Below, piece after piece: positions 1 to 9,806 of a stretch of DNA of 64,000 nt. The DNA comes from Catenaria anguillulae PL171 (lineage: Eukaryota; Blastocladiomycota; Blastocladiomycetes; Blastocladiales; Catenariaceae), in NCBI GenBank assembly GCA_002102555.1, contig MCFL01000025.1, forward strand, positions 124,001 to 188,000, written 5' to 3'. Position numbers and translations under genes: made by a program. Numbering within the stretch: position 1 is the stretch's first letter; each line of letters starts with the position of its first letter. The notes beneath the pieces are model-generated. The model had not been told where the DNA came from. It saw only the letters and a program-made list of their open reading frames with translations, and did not search any database.

Positions 1-134
1 AAGTATGCACTCAATTGCCACTGCCACTCGCACTCAATGCAACTTCCTGTTGACCACCTACACAAGCCACTCACCCACGCCGACAATCTCAACTCAACCC
101 TCTCTGCTCACACCAGACAACAATCATCAGCAAC

Positions 135-2252
135 ATGTCGGCACAGCAAGCCCCGCTTGTCGCCCGCTGGGGCCACGGCGCCGTGATTGTCGGGCCCAAC
201 CTCTACCTCCTGGGCGGCCGCACGCCGTCGGGGTCCACTTCCCAGGTCGTCAAGGTCGACCTCTCCAAGTCTTTCACCGTCACTTCGCCGCCCTACACCC
301 AGCGGGCCGCAGACTTGTCGGCAAAGGTCGGCCAGGGCCTCACGCAATGCCGCGCACTGTCAGGCAACGGTAACACACCTGTCCGCATCCGCTGCATTGG
401 TGGCGTCGAGACTGCAGGGTCTTTTGGTTCTTCGCTCACGGACCAAGTCTTCAACGATGCTACTCCCGGATGGCTTCAAGCCGTGGCAACGACCGGGTCG
501 CCCATGCCCGGCCCACGGTACGGCCATGGTCTGGCTTACAGCGGCGACAACTATTGGTTGTTTGGTGGATCGACGGCGTCGCCACAGCCCGGTGAGCCCT
601 TTGCTCCTCCGACGCAGCTTACCAACACCATGTACAAACTCGACCTCAAATCCAACGCTTGGTCCCAAGTCTCGACGGCCTCGGGCGCCAACCCGCCGGG
701 GCTGTCGCAATTCACGCTCACGACGCTGCGCTCGGCGCCCAACTTGCTCGTTGCCATCGGCGGCGTCCTCGACAATGGCAACCTGGCGCCCATGGACAAG
801 GTGTGGGTGTTCAACACAAAGACAACTGCTTGGCGCGAGTACTCCGTCGGCGGCCAAACTCCCCCAGCGCGCCGTGGGCATGCGTCGTGTTCGGTCGGCA
901 ACTTTGTGTACATGTTTGGCGGTACGAATGCGGCGGCTGGATACTTTATGGCCGATTTCACGGCCCTCATTTACGACGCCAACGCAGACGCATTCACTTG
1001 GAACCCGCTGTTCCGCCCCGCTCTCTCCAATTATGGTCCTGGCGGTGCCGCCCAGTATCCCATTGGCCGCGCTTTCCATCAGCTCACTTGTGCCACCAAG
1101 CGCGTGTTTGTCACGTATGGATACTCTTCGCAAAGTGCCATTGATGACCCCACGGTGGGCATGGTTGTATTCCCCAACTCAATTTCCTCCACGGCCGGCC
1201 CCACGGCTGCCATGCACTTGTACGACTTGGATCAAGCAGGTTCAGGTGGATGGACGACCACGTACAACCCGCCGAGCAACGCCAACGATCTCAATGGCGA
1301 CGAGGTGCCGAGCGTACAACTTCCTGACGGCCTCGACGCTGGCTCTGGCTCGGGTTCCGGCTCCTCGTCAGGCTTCTGGACCCTCCCCGCCATCATTGGC
1401 ATCGTGTGCGCCGGCATTGCGGTCGTTGCTGCCATCATTGTGCTCTTCTGTTACATGAGGTCGCGGTCGCGTGCCAAGGCCGCCAATGCACGTCTCGCCT
1501 CTCAAGTGAACTCGATGCGGCCGACATCTGCTGGCGGCAACATGCCTGGAACCCCTGCCGCCGCCAACAAGGCATCAACCCCTCGATACACGGTCATGGG
1601 CCCCCAGGCCCCACTTGCAGCCAACCCGTCGCCCGCCATGCCGGCGCAACCCTCTCCGCAGCAACCCATGGACCCGTACGCAAACGCCTACTCGACCGCC
1701 CCCTCGCCGGGCCCGACCATGTCGACTGGTGGCGCCACCGAATACATGCAGCAGCAGCAAGGGCCGACGCCCGCAGCCAACCTCAACATTTTGTACATGG
1801 GTCCCGCCCAAGGCCGCCCGCCCGTCGTGACGACGCGTCCCGTGATCCCCGTTGTCCAGCGCGCACCCGACTCTGCGTCCGAGTACTCTGTGGGTCCCGG
1901 ATCGCCGCCATTTGGAGCCGCGCCGGCGCCCGCACAAGCCCCGCAACCCGCACAATTGCCGCGTGCCCACCCAGCAGCTGCGAGCTCGGCCGCGTCCGTG
2001 ATCACGTCCGACTCGTCGCAGTACCAAGGCCATCATCAGCATCAGCAACGGACGGTGCGCGAGGTGCGCCAGGGTGTCGTCAACGAGTATGTATTGCCGC
2101 CCGAGAGCATGTCACGGCCCATGACGGGCGAGATGGCTGTGATTGAGGAGGCCGGCACGCCGACCAACAGGGCGCAGCAAGGCGGTAAGGTCCCAGGGAG
2201 CCCGCGGGCTGGCAGCGTGCACAGTATTGAGAGCGGCGTGCAGTTTGCTTAG
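135..2252 (+). CDS. Kelch-repeat protein with one transmembrane segment
   Basis: A single uninterrupted frame encodes 705 residues. Residues about 10-380 form a kelch-type beta-propeller: repeated GHG/GHA, LLGG/FGG and aromatic positions recur (GHGAVIVG, GHGLAYSG, GHASCSVG, FGGTNAAAG). A Ser/Gly linker follows, then one hydrophobic segment at about 414-440 (WTLPAIIGIVCAGIAVVAAI) with a basic stop-transfer MRSRSRAK, then a long Pro/Gln/Ser-rich tail to the C-terminus. The layout resembles fungal single-pass kelch proteins with an outward propeller and a cytoplasmic disordered tail. No signal peptide precedes the propeller, and the frame upstream of this ATG closes at a TGA at 51-53 without another ATG, so an upstream exon cannot be excluded. 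The partner or substrate is unknown. Confidence 0.85.
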   Translation: MSAQQAPLVARWGHGAVIVGPNLYLLGGRTPSGSTSQVVKVDLSKSFTVTSPPYTQRAADLSAKVGQGLTQCRALSGNGNTPVRIRCIGGVETAGSFGSSLTDQVFNDATPGWLQAVATTGSPMPGPRYGHGLAYSGDNYWLFGGSTASPQPGEPFAPPTQLTNTMYKLDLKSNAWSQVSTASGANPPGLSQFTLTTLRSAPNLLVAIGGVLDNGNLAPMDKVWVFNTKTTAWREYSVGGQTPPARRGHASCSVGNFVYMFGGTNAAAGYFMADFTALIYDANADAFTWNPLFRPALSNYGPGGAAQYPIGRAFHQLTCATKRVFVTYGYSSQSAIDDPTVGMVVFPNSISSTAGPTAAMHLYDLDQAGSGGWTTTYNPPSNANDLNGDEVPSVQLPDGLDAGSGSGSGSSSGFWTLPAIIGIVCAGIAVVAAIIVLFCYMRSRSRAKAANARLASQVNSMRPTSAGGNMPGTPAAANKASTPRYTVMGPQAPLAANPSPAMPAQPSPQQPMDPYANAYSTAPSPGPTMSTGGATEYMQQQQGPTPAANLNILYMGPAQGRPPVVTTRPVIPVVQRAPDSASEYSVGPGSPPFGAAPAPAQAPQPAQLPRAHPAAASSAASVITSDSSQYQGHHQHQQRTVREVRQGVVNEYVLPPESMSRPMTGEMAVIEEAGTPTNRAQQGGKVPGSPRAGSVHSIESGVQFA

Positions 2253-2989
2253 GTGTCGAGTGACTTGATAGATGCTGGGCTTTTGGGCTTTTTCTCACAT
2301 TCATTGATGTTGATTTCGTTCCTTTTTCATGTTTGGATCTCTTTTCCTTGGTTTTGTTGTCATGTACCCATCCAATGTAGTTTTGTGTCGCATCTCTTTT
2401 CTTTTGTTTTTCTTTACTTCGATACGCCCTTTGCCATTCCTCAAACCCGACATAGACGTCCTTCTCTCACATTCCTTTACTGGGCTGCTATTCCCTTTTA
2501 TCGCCCGATTTCGCGCTCATGGCCGTCCAATTTCCCTGAGCTGGCACGGCTGCGCAATGGGTCGCAATCACCTAGTTTTTTGCTCTACTCCATCACGCAA
2601 GGACACCACATGAACAGACCGTATACCAACAAAAGCGAACATGCTCCCACGCCGTCGAGAGAACCAGGATCAATACTCTACTGGCATCATTGTGCCAGTC
2701 GATCGAGCCTACCAAACAGAAGGCAACACTCTCAGGTCTTCCGTCTGCTTTTGTTACATCTCTACTTTCGCGCTCGTAATTTGGACCCGCACCTCCTCGG
2801 CCAGCCATGCACTTAATCTTGAACACATGCTTGGGGTGTCTCACAGTCACGTCTACCAACACGCAACTGATGAAGTTCGCTCCAGCAATCACTCATGCAT
2901 CGTACTCCGGCAAGAACTTTACGCAACAATGTAGGACACTTTCATACTCCTATTCAGCGAACTTGCTCTCATCTTTGGGCGGGCATCCT
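2253..2989. other. Intergenic, no supported gene
   Basis: Pyrimidine-rich 3' flank of the kelch gene followed by about 500 nt in which no frame shows a recognisable domain or convincing splice-joined exons. Part of it may hold 5' exons or leader of the acidic gene that follows. Confidence 0.4.
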
Positions 2990-2996
2990 GTCCTGA

Positions 2997-4842
2997 ATGC
3001 TCCCGCTCCAGCAACTGCTCTCGCATCGTGTTGATCAACATTTCGGCAAAAAGACCACTGTCAAGAAGCTGTCCGCATCTGCTGCTTGCCGAGCCACGGT
3101 GGAGATTCTCAAGCCCGATTCCGATTCCGATTCCGATTCTGACTCGGATTCCGATTCCAGTCTGACGGCGGTTCCGATTCCGATTCCGACGACGAGGGCA
3201 TGGATGTCGACCAGGCCGATTTGATAGAGGAAGGCGTGGACGGTGACGGCGAGGACTCTCAAGACGAGGACGGTCAAGTCGAGGATGAGGACGAGGACGA
3301 CGATGAGGGAGATGAGGACCAAATGGACCTGGATAAGGATCCAGTTTCCGTTTACGTACGTTGAACAGTTTTCTCTCATCAGCTCAGTTCCTGACTGACA
3401 GACCATGTGCAGGGCGACAAGGAGTTTAACATGCTTGCGCCGGCGTCGACTTCCCTCCCTCAACCCACCAACACGACGACCATCAATCCTGCGGCGCTGA
3501 CGCCGTCACAAGCGCTCACAATCACCGACCCAATTGGCTTCCAAGCATGCGGCCATGACGTCAAGCACTCTGCCGTCTTCGCCCGCGCGTTCCTAATACT
3601 CGACGCGACTATCGTGCGTGACTTGCTCGTCGATTTGTTGTATACACAGTACAAGTGCATCGTTCCGCGCACGACTTTGACGGAGGAGCAGGTACTCAAC
3701 TTTTCATTTCATCCTGTGCATCTCGTGGATTACCCACCCATTCGCACATTTCGTCGGCAGTTTTTCATTCTCGTGCTTAGTTCGGCCAGTGCTTGATAAT
3801 GCTCGTGCCGGCTTGAAGAAGTTCATCGTCACCGCTTTCTCCCGGGGTATGGACCCGGCTCTAACCCAAGTCCACGGCGTCGACGGCGAAGGTCACTTTT
3901 CCGAGGCCCGCATTTGGGTCGGCGACAGGGACCTGGCAGAGGACTCCAACCTGTTCCGAACCGCCGAAGGCAAGTTGGTCAGCAGGTTTGCTCTCGCGCG
4001 TGTCGCTCATCATCATTGGTACCATCTCCACCATGAACACACAGTTTTGGTCCAACTGTTCTCGGCCCTGGGTGAGCCGTTTACAAACCAAAACCTTCTT
4101 CCCCCTCGCGCCCAAGTTGAGTACATGCTCGCGGAACAAGTTAAGCTTGGCCGCGAAAGTGTCAACATCTTTGTCGAGCTTGTCGCTCAAACCGGCTCCG
4201 TGTGTCTGGGCAAGCGCATTTTGTCGGGCATGGCAAATTTCCTCGTTTGTATGCTTCAAATTAGGAACCAAGCGCCGCATGCAGCATTATCCGAGCCGCC
4301 TCTGGTTGTTTGGGATGCGGACAATCTCGTTGCATCATTGCTCTTGCTTGCGCTCATCAGTGGAGGCGCTGCAGACACCCATTTGCACGGTTTGGAGGAT
4401 GCCCAGCGATCTGTACGCCCCTTCATGACTTCAAATTCATTCATTTCTGTAACTGACAATTATGGAGCATGAGTGGGCGTACACGGATCCCGAGACAGGC
4501 CACCAATACAACCTCGGGTACTTCCATTTGGCGGCCCGAGTCGCAAAGGAGGCCACCGACACCAATGCCCTCGCCCACATAGTCACCCAGTTTCGCGTAC
4601 TTCGATCTCGTGCCGTGTTGCTCGTCTCCAAGGACAAGTCCTTTCGTGTATTCGAGCGGCTTCTCACGTCCATGTTTGGGACTGCGCGCAGAGATCCACC
4701 ATCTGCCAACTTGCTCGCGCGTCTACAGTCAATTTTTGGCCCCGAGCTCGCGGATGATATTGTCCACGCGTTGCTGGTTGACGCTGATGCTGACGATGCC
4801 GAGGGTATTGAGAGTGGGGCCGAGCGGCAAGGGAGCCCATAG
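2997..4842 (+). CDS. Unrecognised protein with Ser-Asp/acidic N-terminal region (frame-broken)
   Basis: Protein-like exons run in order. A basic start leads into an SD-repeat encoded by GATTCC hexamers (about 3117-3160), then an acidic stretch (DDEGMDVDQADLIEEG). An intron with a GTACGT donor follows near 3355-3411. Next come a segment with DPIGFQACGHDVKHSAVF, a helical segment with KFIVTAFSRGMDPALTQVHG and LGRESVNIFVELVAQTG, and, after an intron at about 4413-4467, a last exon starting HEWAYTDPETGHQYNLG and ending at 4842. The frame changes without a usable intron near 3158 (one base apparently missing), and the join near 3690-3790 does not keep frame. I do not recognise the family. It may be a fast-evolving nuclear protein, a sequence with assembly indels, or a decaying gene. 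The true start is uncertain. Confidence 0.45.
3116..3190. repeat. GATTCC hexanucleotide microsatellite
   Basis: Near-perfect tandem GATTCC/GATTCT units, resuming after a short interruption at about 3160-3170. In one frame they encode alternating Ser-Asp. The apparent frame break of the host gene lies at the interruption. Confidence 0.8.
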
Positions 4843-5979
4843 GTGTACCACGTCAAGTCGTTGCGGGAGGCAGAGATCATGATTGCTTGGTTGATGTGTG
4901 TGCGTGGGCAGTTGTCGGGTGTGGGCAGCAAGTTCAAGGCCCATGGGTGGGTATGGCCCTGTTTTGAAGAGAGGACGTGAGATTTCCCTTTTTGTGGCAG
5001 GAAGGCCGTGATACGGAAGACAGAGTTGGGACATGAGATTTCATTTTGAATTTTGAAGTTCTGTTGTATTTGTTGGCATTGAATGCGCACGTCTTGTAGC
5101 CCCGTCTTGGAACTTTAATGGTGTACACCTTCTCTGCCTCATCGTCGTTATGGAACGATGTGTTGGCTTGAATATTGCTCACGTTAGGGAATCTGCTAAG
5201 ATTCGCTGGCAGGCGGTATATGATTGCTCAAAGGCGTGCGCCGCCAGTTAGAACGGCAGCAGCAGGAAACGCCAGGATGGATGGACGAGCATGCACATTG
5301 GACAAGCACATGAACATGATACAAACATTGCTGTGGATCCATACACGGTGCCGACACAATAGTGACATTCAGTCACCATCAGTCGCACTTTGATCGATGT
5401 CTCCATGTGTCACGGCCTGTATCCTGCCCACCGCGCTTCGCGGATGGCCACTCACATCGTGTCGCCTCATCAGCAACATGCCCAATGTACATACACATCT
5501 CGCGCATGAATCTTCGCCGGTCCACACCAAATCGCAACCAAACCCTGCTTGTTTCTCGCCCAATCACGTAATGATCAACAGTCCAATCTCGTGCCTGGCG
5601 CGCCGCAAATCGTGCGACTCATCCGTTCGTCGGAAGTTTAATGGACAAAACCTGACGAGACCTATGGCGGGAGACCGTGATCGGATGCGGGATGGTGATG
5701 CTGCGGTGCTGCATGGAACCAAGCGAAAGCAAACGAGCGGGAAAGGGCGATTGGGGTACCTGTGCAGTGCAAACAGGTCAAAGGTGGGATGGTTGACAAT
5801 CGACGAATAATCCAGTCACGGAGCCGAATCCGGAGGTCGGAAAGAGGCTCGCACAGATGAGCGGCGGCAGGATATATACGTGAGTAACGGACCTGCTTCG
5901 CTAATGATGGCCACGTACTGTTCGTCCGTTCGGTACTTTTGTCCTTCGCCCTTCGCCCCTCCGCGCCGGCCGAATCGCG
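4843..5979. other. Intergenic, gene-poor
   Basis: No frame on either strand shows a recognisable domain or splice-consistent coding. The distal part (about 5660-5980) may be the decayed 3' end of the minus-strand retroelement remnant that follows. Confidence 0.4.
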
Positions 5980-6780
5980 CTCAGCTCTTGGCTTGTGTTT
6001 CGCCCGATCAAGAGATACATCGTCGACAATCCAAATTCGTTCCGCGCCAGGCGCCGTATGGGCGGCGCGATTCGTGATCGACCATTGGAGGCCGGATGCG
6101 GCGGCACCAGCCAGAACGCGGTCACAGATGCCGGCCCAAGATTGGGCAGAGACGTGCTTCGGCAGCATGTGCAAGGCATCATGGAGCAAAAACGGGATAG
6201 GTCGGTTGAGCAGCGATGCGGCAAACGGTGCATATTGCGACAAAGCGAACGAAACTCGTTCGTCGAGGTGCGGACAACTGAGCACGCGTCATGAGTCCAT
6301 AGTATAGCACCGACGATCACACTCGCGCCTTACACAAATTGTACCAGATCGCTGAGATGAACTGCGAACTGCGTTTGGACACCACGTCGCCAGGCAAGCC
6401 ATGCAGCCGGCCGGAAAATGTGTTGAACAAACGAGTTGGCCATGTCAGGGGCCACTGGACTCGGGAAGTGCGACAATGAAGTCCATGGAGAGCGAGCCCA
6501 CAGGCGGATGAGAATCGGCAATAGCTCGAGCAAACCACTTGGGCGTTGGCGGGATGCCTTGCAACGCTCGGCAGCAGTCGCACGTGTCGACAAACAACTA
6601 CGTATCCTCGCGTCAGCCTTGCCACCAATGCGCGAGAGATGAGGGCAATGGAATTGCGACGGTCAGCGTGACCAGAGATCCGCGAATTGTGTTGTTCTTC
6701 CAACGCATGCGTGGGCGGCCAGCTGGCGCATGCAGTCGCTCGCTAAAACAGAGTAAGCCGGCTCCATCAAGCTTGAGGTA
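5980..6780 (-). mobile_element. Degenerate Ty3/gypsy-like integrase remnant
   Basis: Read on the minus strand, pieces in different frames line up in the order of a Ty3/gypsy integrase. A zinc-finger end with CxxC (DTCDCCRALQGIPP, about 6560-6600) is followed by the first catalytic-Asp motif (SLSMDFIVALPES, about 6470). After an apparent deletion of much of the core comes the region before the second Asp (RLHGLPGDVVSKRSSQFIS, about 6340-6420). The residue expected to be the second catalytic Asp (usual VSDRG) reads VSKRS. Stops and frame changes break every segment, so this is not functional. Further minus-strand coding-like sequence continues to about 5980 and may be the C-terminal part. No LTRs were identified by eye. 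Family assignment rests on motif order, not on a search. Confidence 0.65.
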
Positions 6781-7515
6781 CAAGAAGCGCTCTGAATCCT
6801 TGCGCACCAACACAACAAACACATCCCCCTCTTTACGGCGGCCATCGACTCGGGCTACTCGCCCAAATCAACCGGCTCTCAGTATGGAATGAACACTCAT
6901 TGTCCACGCCCTCGCACTCGGAATTCGAATCAACATTAGGCAGTAGGGCCGAGCCAAAGCAATTATGCATTGAGCTGGTTAGGCCAATGTATGTACCAAG
7001 CGTTGTCTTGCAAAGAGTATGCGTTGGTTGAGCAACACAACAGCGCGATGACATGCGGAGAGAAATACAGCGAGCGCTTCATTGCTGTGTGGAATGAGGT
7101 CGGCGGCAGAAGTAAATACCTAAACAAGCAGAAAGCCTGCTTGAGAGCACATAGCGCGGAACGGGATTTCGTCCTTCTTGGGAAGGAGATTCGGGCCAGA
7201 ACTTGCTGCTTGCCACTGCTCATTCTTGATGCTCACAGCCCAAGCGCGAGTTCCAGATGCATCAGGAGTGTCGTCGCGCCACATCCATTGCCTCTCGTTC
7301 ACTTTTTCTCGAAGATCATGAGTCCACTTGCCATTCTAGAATAATTCGACATGAGGCCAATACCATTAGCGCGAAAGCGGGTATGAGAGGTTCGCAAGGC
7401 CGACAGTTCATGAGGTGTTGGCTGTTTGGACGCAGAAAATGAATCGCGAGCCATGAGGACGCGTCTCCAGCCCTACAGCATCATGAGCGTCAACGTCCGA
7501 GCCACTTTCGGTCAT
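6781..7515 (-). other. Minus-strand coding-like fragments, unrecognised
   Basis: Several short minus-strand frames look protein-like, for example around WTHDLREKVNERQWMWRDD (about 7290) and FVVLVRKDSERFLYLKL (about 6800). A possible start lies at 7515 in a good initiation context (CCACC before ATG). No continuous or splice-consistent model could be built. They could be upstream parts of the neighbouring integrase remnant or a separate decayed gene. Confidence 0.3.
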
Positions 7516-7837
7516 GGTGGGAGAGTCTCGAACTCGACGATGATGATGCTCAATCTTCGCAACTGTGAGCTGGACTATTAGCTCGGTCGGTGTGAGCAAA
7601 GAGGAAGCGACTTTTCCGAGATGGGTTGAGGTGATAAAGAGGCAGACATTCCCCGCCGTCATCCCATCTGTTGACCAGTGCTATTTGTTCCCTTTTCACA
7701 CCCAACACATACCTACTTGCTTGTGCCCGCTATTCCCGTCATCTTCATTCATTCACCATGGGCACGTTTGTCACTGTCGTATTCGAGCTGCGCGCTTCCA
7801 GGCGTCCGCTAACGGCGTCGGCATTTCCCTTAACCAG

Positions 7838-8874
7838 ACACCTACTACAACCCTCGCCCGGCATCTCGCCCCGCCTCTCCCTACCTCCACACCAACGACC
7901 TGTCCCCCATTGCGCCGCCGGCCATCATCCTGCCCGTCGCGACCGCGTCTGCTCCCATGCACCCCATGTACGACGAAGAAACGCAAGCGCTTCTGCACCC
8001 AACCCCGGTCGTTGACCTCATGATGCAATCCAAGCCCTTGACTTGGTCGTTTGACGGGTCGCGCTTCGGGACTCCCGACCGGTTTGCCGCGACGCCAAAC
8101 CGCGCGTACGAGGGTGTGTCTCGCATGGATGGGTATGCCGTGACCAAGCACCGGTACGACTCGAACGGACACTTGCGCGAAGAGTACTTGTTCCCGCGCG
8201 AGCACATTGTGGACGAGGCGTCGCTTGCCTTGGCCGAAAAGTTGCGGTCTCTGCACGCGCAAAACATCCGCCTGTGTGCCGATGCCACGCCTGTGTACGA
8301 CCCCGACTATGTGCCCGACGGGTCCGACGCGGGCTTGTTTGCGGCCCCGTGGTGGGGCGTGGATTCGCTGTACATGACGAGCGACGACTTGTTAAACGAA
8401 GGGTTCACGTTGCCCATGTACCGCACGGGCGCAAGTCGGTCCAACTCGGTTTCGTCCCAAGGTTCGTTGCCTGGCGCACACGAGCTGGTTGCCGGTGTTG
8501 GCGTGCAAGCCGACTGCGTTCCCACGAGCGCCGAAGTCGAGGTGCAAGCCGCGCCCGAGCTCGTGCAATCGATTGCGACCCAATACGAGCCCATGGACAC
8601 GGCCGAAGATGTGCCACGGATTACCATTGACTCGATGACAGGCACGGACGAGATGGAACGCGACTTGAAGAACGCCGCTGTGGCCGAGGCTGTTGACCAG
8701 CTGGTCGACAATGTGATTGAGTCCAGCTTGGCCGAGCTCATGGCCAATGAGTGCAAGCTGGCAGCAGATGTGCCACTCCCTGCTGCGGCTGAAGATGCCG
8801 AGACTCGCCCGGCGCTGCTCAGTCCAGACCGGGAAGACTATGACTTCGTGGATGCACTCGAGGTTGTAGAGTAA
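7838..8874 (+). CDS. Unrecognised conserved-looking protein
   Basis: A long frame runs to the stop at 8874. It is open upstream of the first ATG (7957) to a plausible splice acceptor (taaccag, about 7831-7837), so a short 5' exon is likely, perhaps starting at the ATG near 7759 in the CACC context. I could not join it in frame. The protein begins Tyr/Pro-rich, then has an ordered-looking part (SKPLTWSFDGSRFGTPDRF, DGYAVTKHRYDSNGHLREEY, FPREHIVDEASLALAEKL). The C-terminal half is acidic and low in complexity and ends DREDYDFVDALEVVE. No transmembrane segment or known motif is visible. Codon use looks like the neighbouring genes. Function unknown. Confidence 0.6.
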
Positions 8875-9202
8875 TCGTGGCTGTCATTGGTTGAGCCAAT
8901 TGGGTTGATTCACTCTCACTTATTCATTTGTATATTTCCGCACTTTCGACATGCTGTTGTCACCTGCATTTCATTTCACTCTTGCCTTCCCCGCCACCGG
9001 GGCTCTCATTTTTCCTGTTTCCCCCAATACATTTCCAGTTGTTTGCCGCGGCAAGTCGGCAACGTGAAAACGTCTTGTGCAGCTGAATCGACCGACAATG
9101 CACTCGTGGGGAGCATTCATGAGCGTGGTCTGTCCCTCTAGGTACGGCGACCGCCTGCGCCAACCTCTCTATCCTCTGCCTTACCTCCGCTCCTGTATAA
9201 AA

Positions 9203-9607
9203 CCAGAAACTCGAGCGCCGTGCCATCAACATCCGCATTGGTGATATCATCCGCTTCCTCGACAAGCTGAATCGGATTGACTGGACCAAATCAACACTTG
9301 TGTTCTTGGACGAGGTGTCGTTCGACAACCGATGCATGTGGCGCACACATGGCTACTTTCCGCATGGCAATGCGAACCCTTCGTCGCGCGCGAATTCACT
9401 CGGCTCCCGCGCGTATCGCTATTGGTCTTCATCGGCGTCCAGGGAATCATTGAATCTGTCATGACTGAGGGGACGTTTGACCCAGTGGAGTTTGCCCAAG
9501 CTTGCGTCAATTTCGCCCATTCCGATAACGTGTGCGCTTATACTCGGGTCCAAGGTTGGTATGGATCTTGGACGGCGCAAAGATTCATTGCCATCATGAG
9601 ATTGTGA
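9203..9607 (+). mobile_element. Degenerate DDE transposase remnant (IS630/Tc1-mariner-like)
   Basis: Three consecutive segments in three different frames match the order of an IS630/Tc1-type DDE transposase. They are LVFLDEVSFDNRCMW...HGYFPHG with the first catalytic Asp (about 9295-9360), RLPRVSLLVFIGVQGIIESV followed by TEGTFDPVEFAQAC (about 9390-9500), and VWILDGAKIHCHHEIV with the second Asp (about 9559-9606). The third acidic motif and the usual C-terminal LPAYCPFFNPIE-like region are absent, so the copy is truncated and frame-broken. No terminal inverted repeats were found by eye. Confidence 0.7.
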
Positions 9608-9806
9608 GTCTACCTGTAATTACCTAACGGTCTGCAGCCAAGGTGCTCTCAATGTGAGTACTTGGTAAAACCATAGACGGGAACAGGCAGAAAGAACAAA
9701 ATTGAGGTGGGGGGTCAGACATAGTGGTCGTGTAACGTTGAACCCCATGCTCGGACTGCGTGATCGGAGGGCCGCTATGTCTCGCTCCTTGCTGCGTCAT
9801 GCACGA

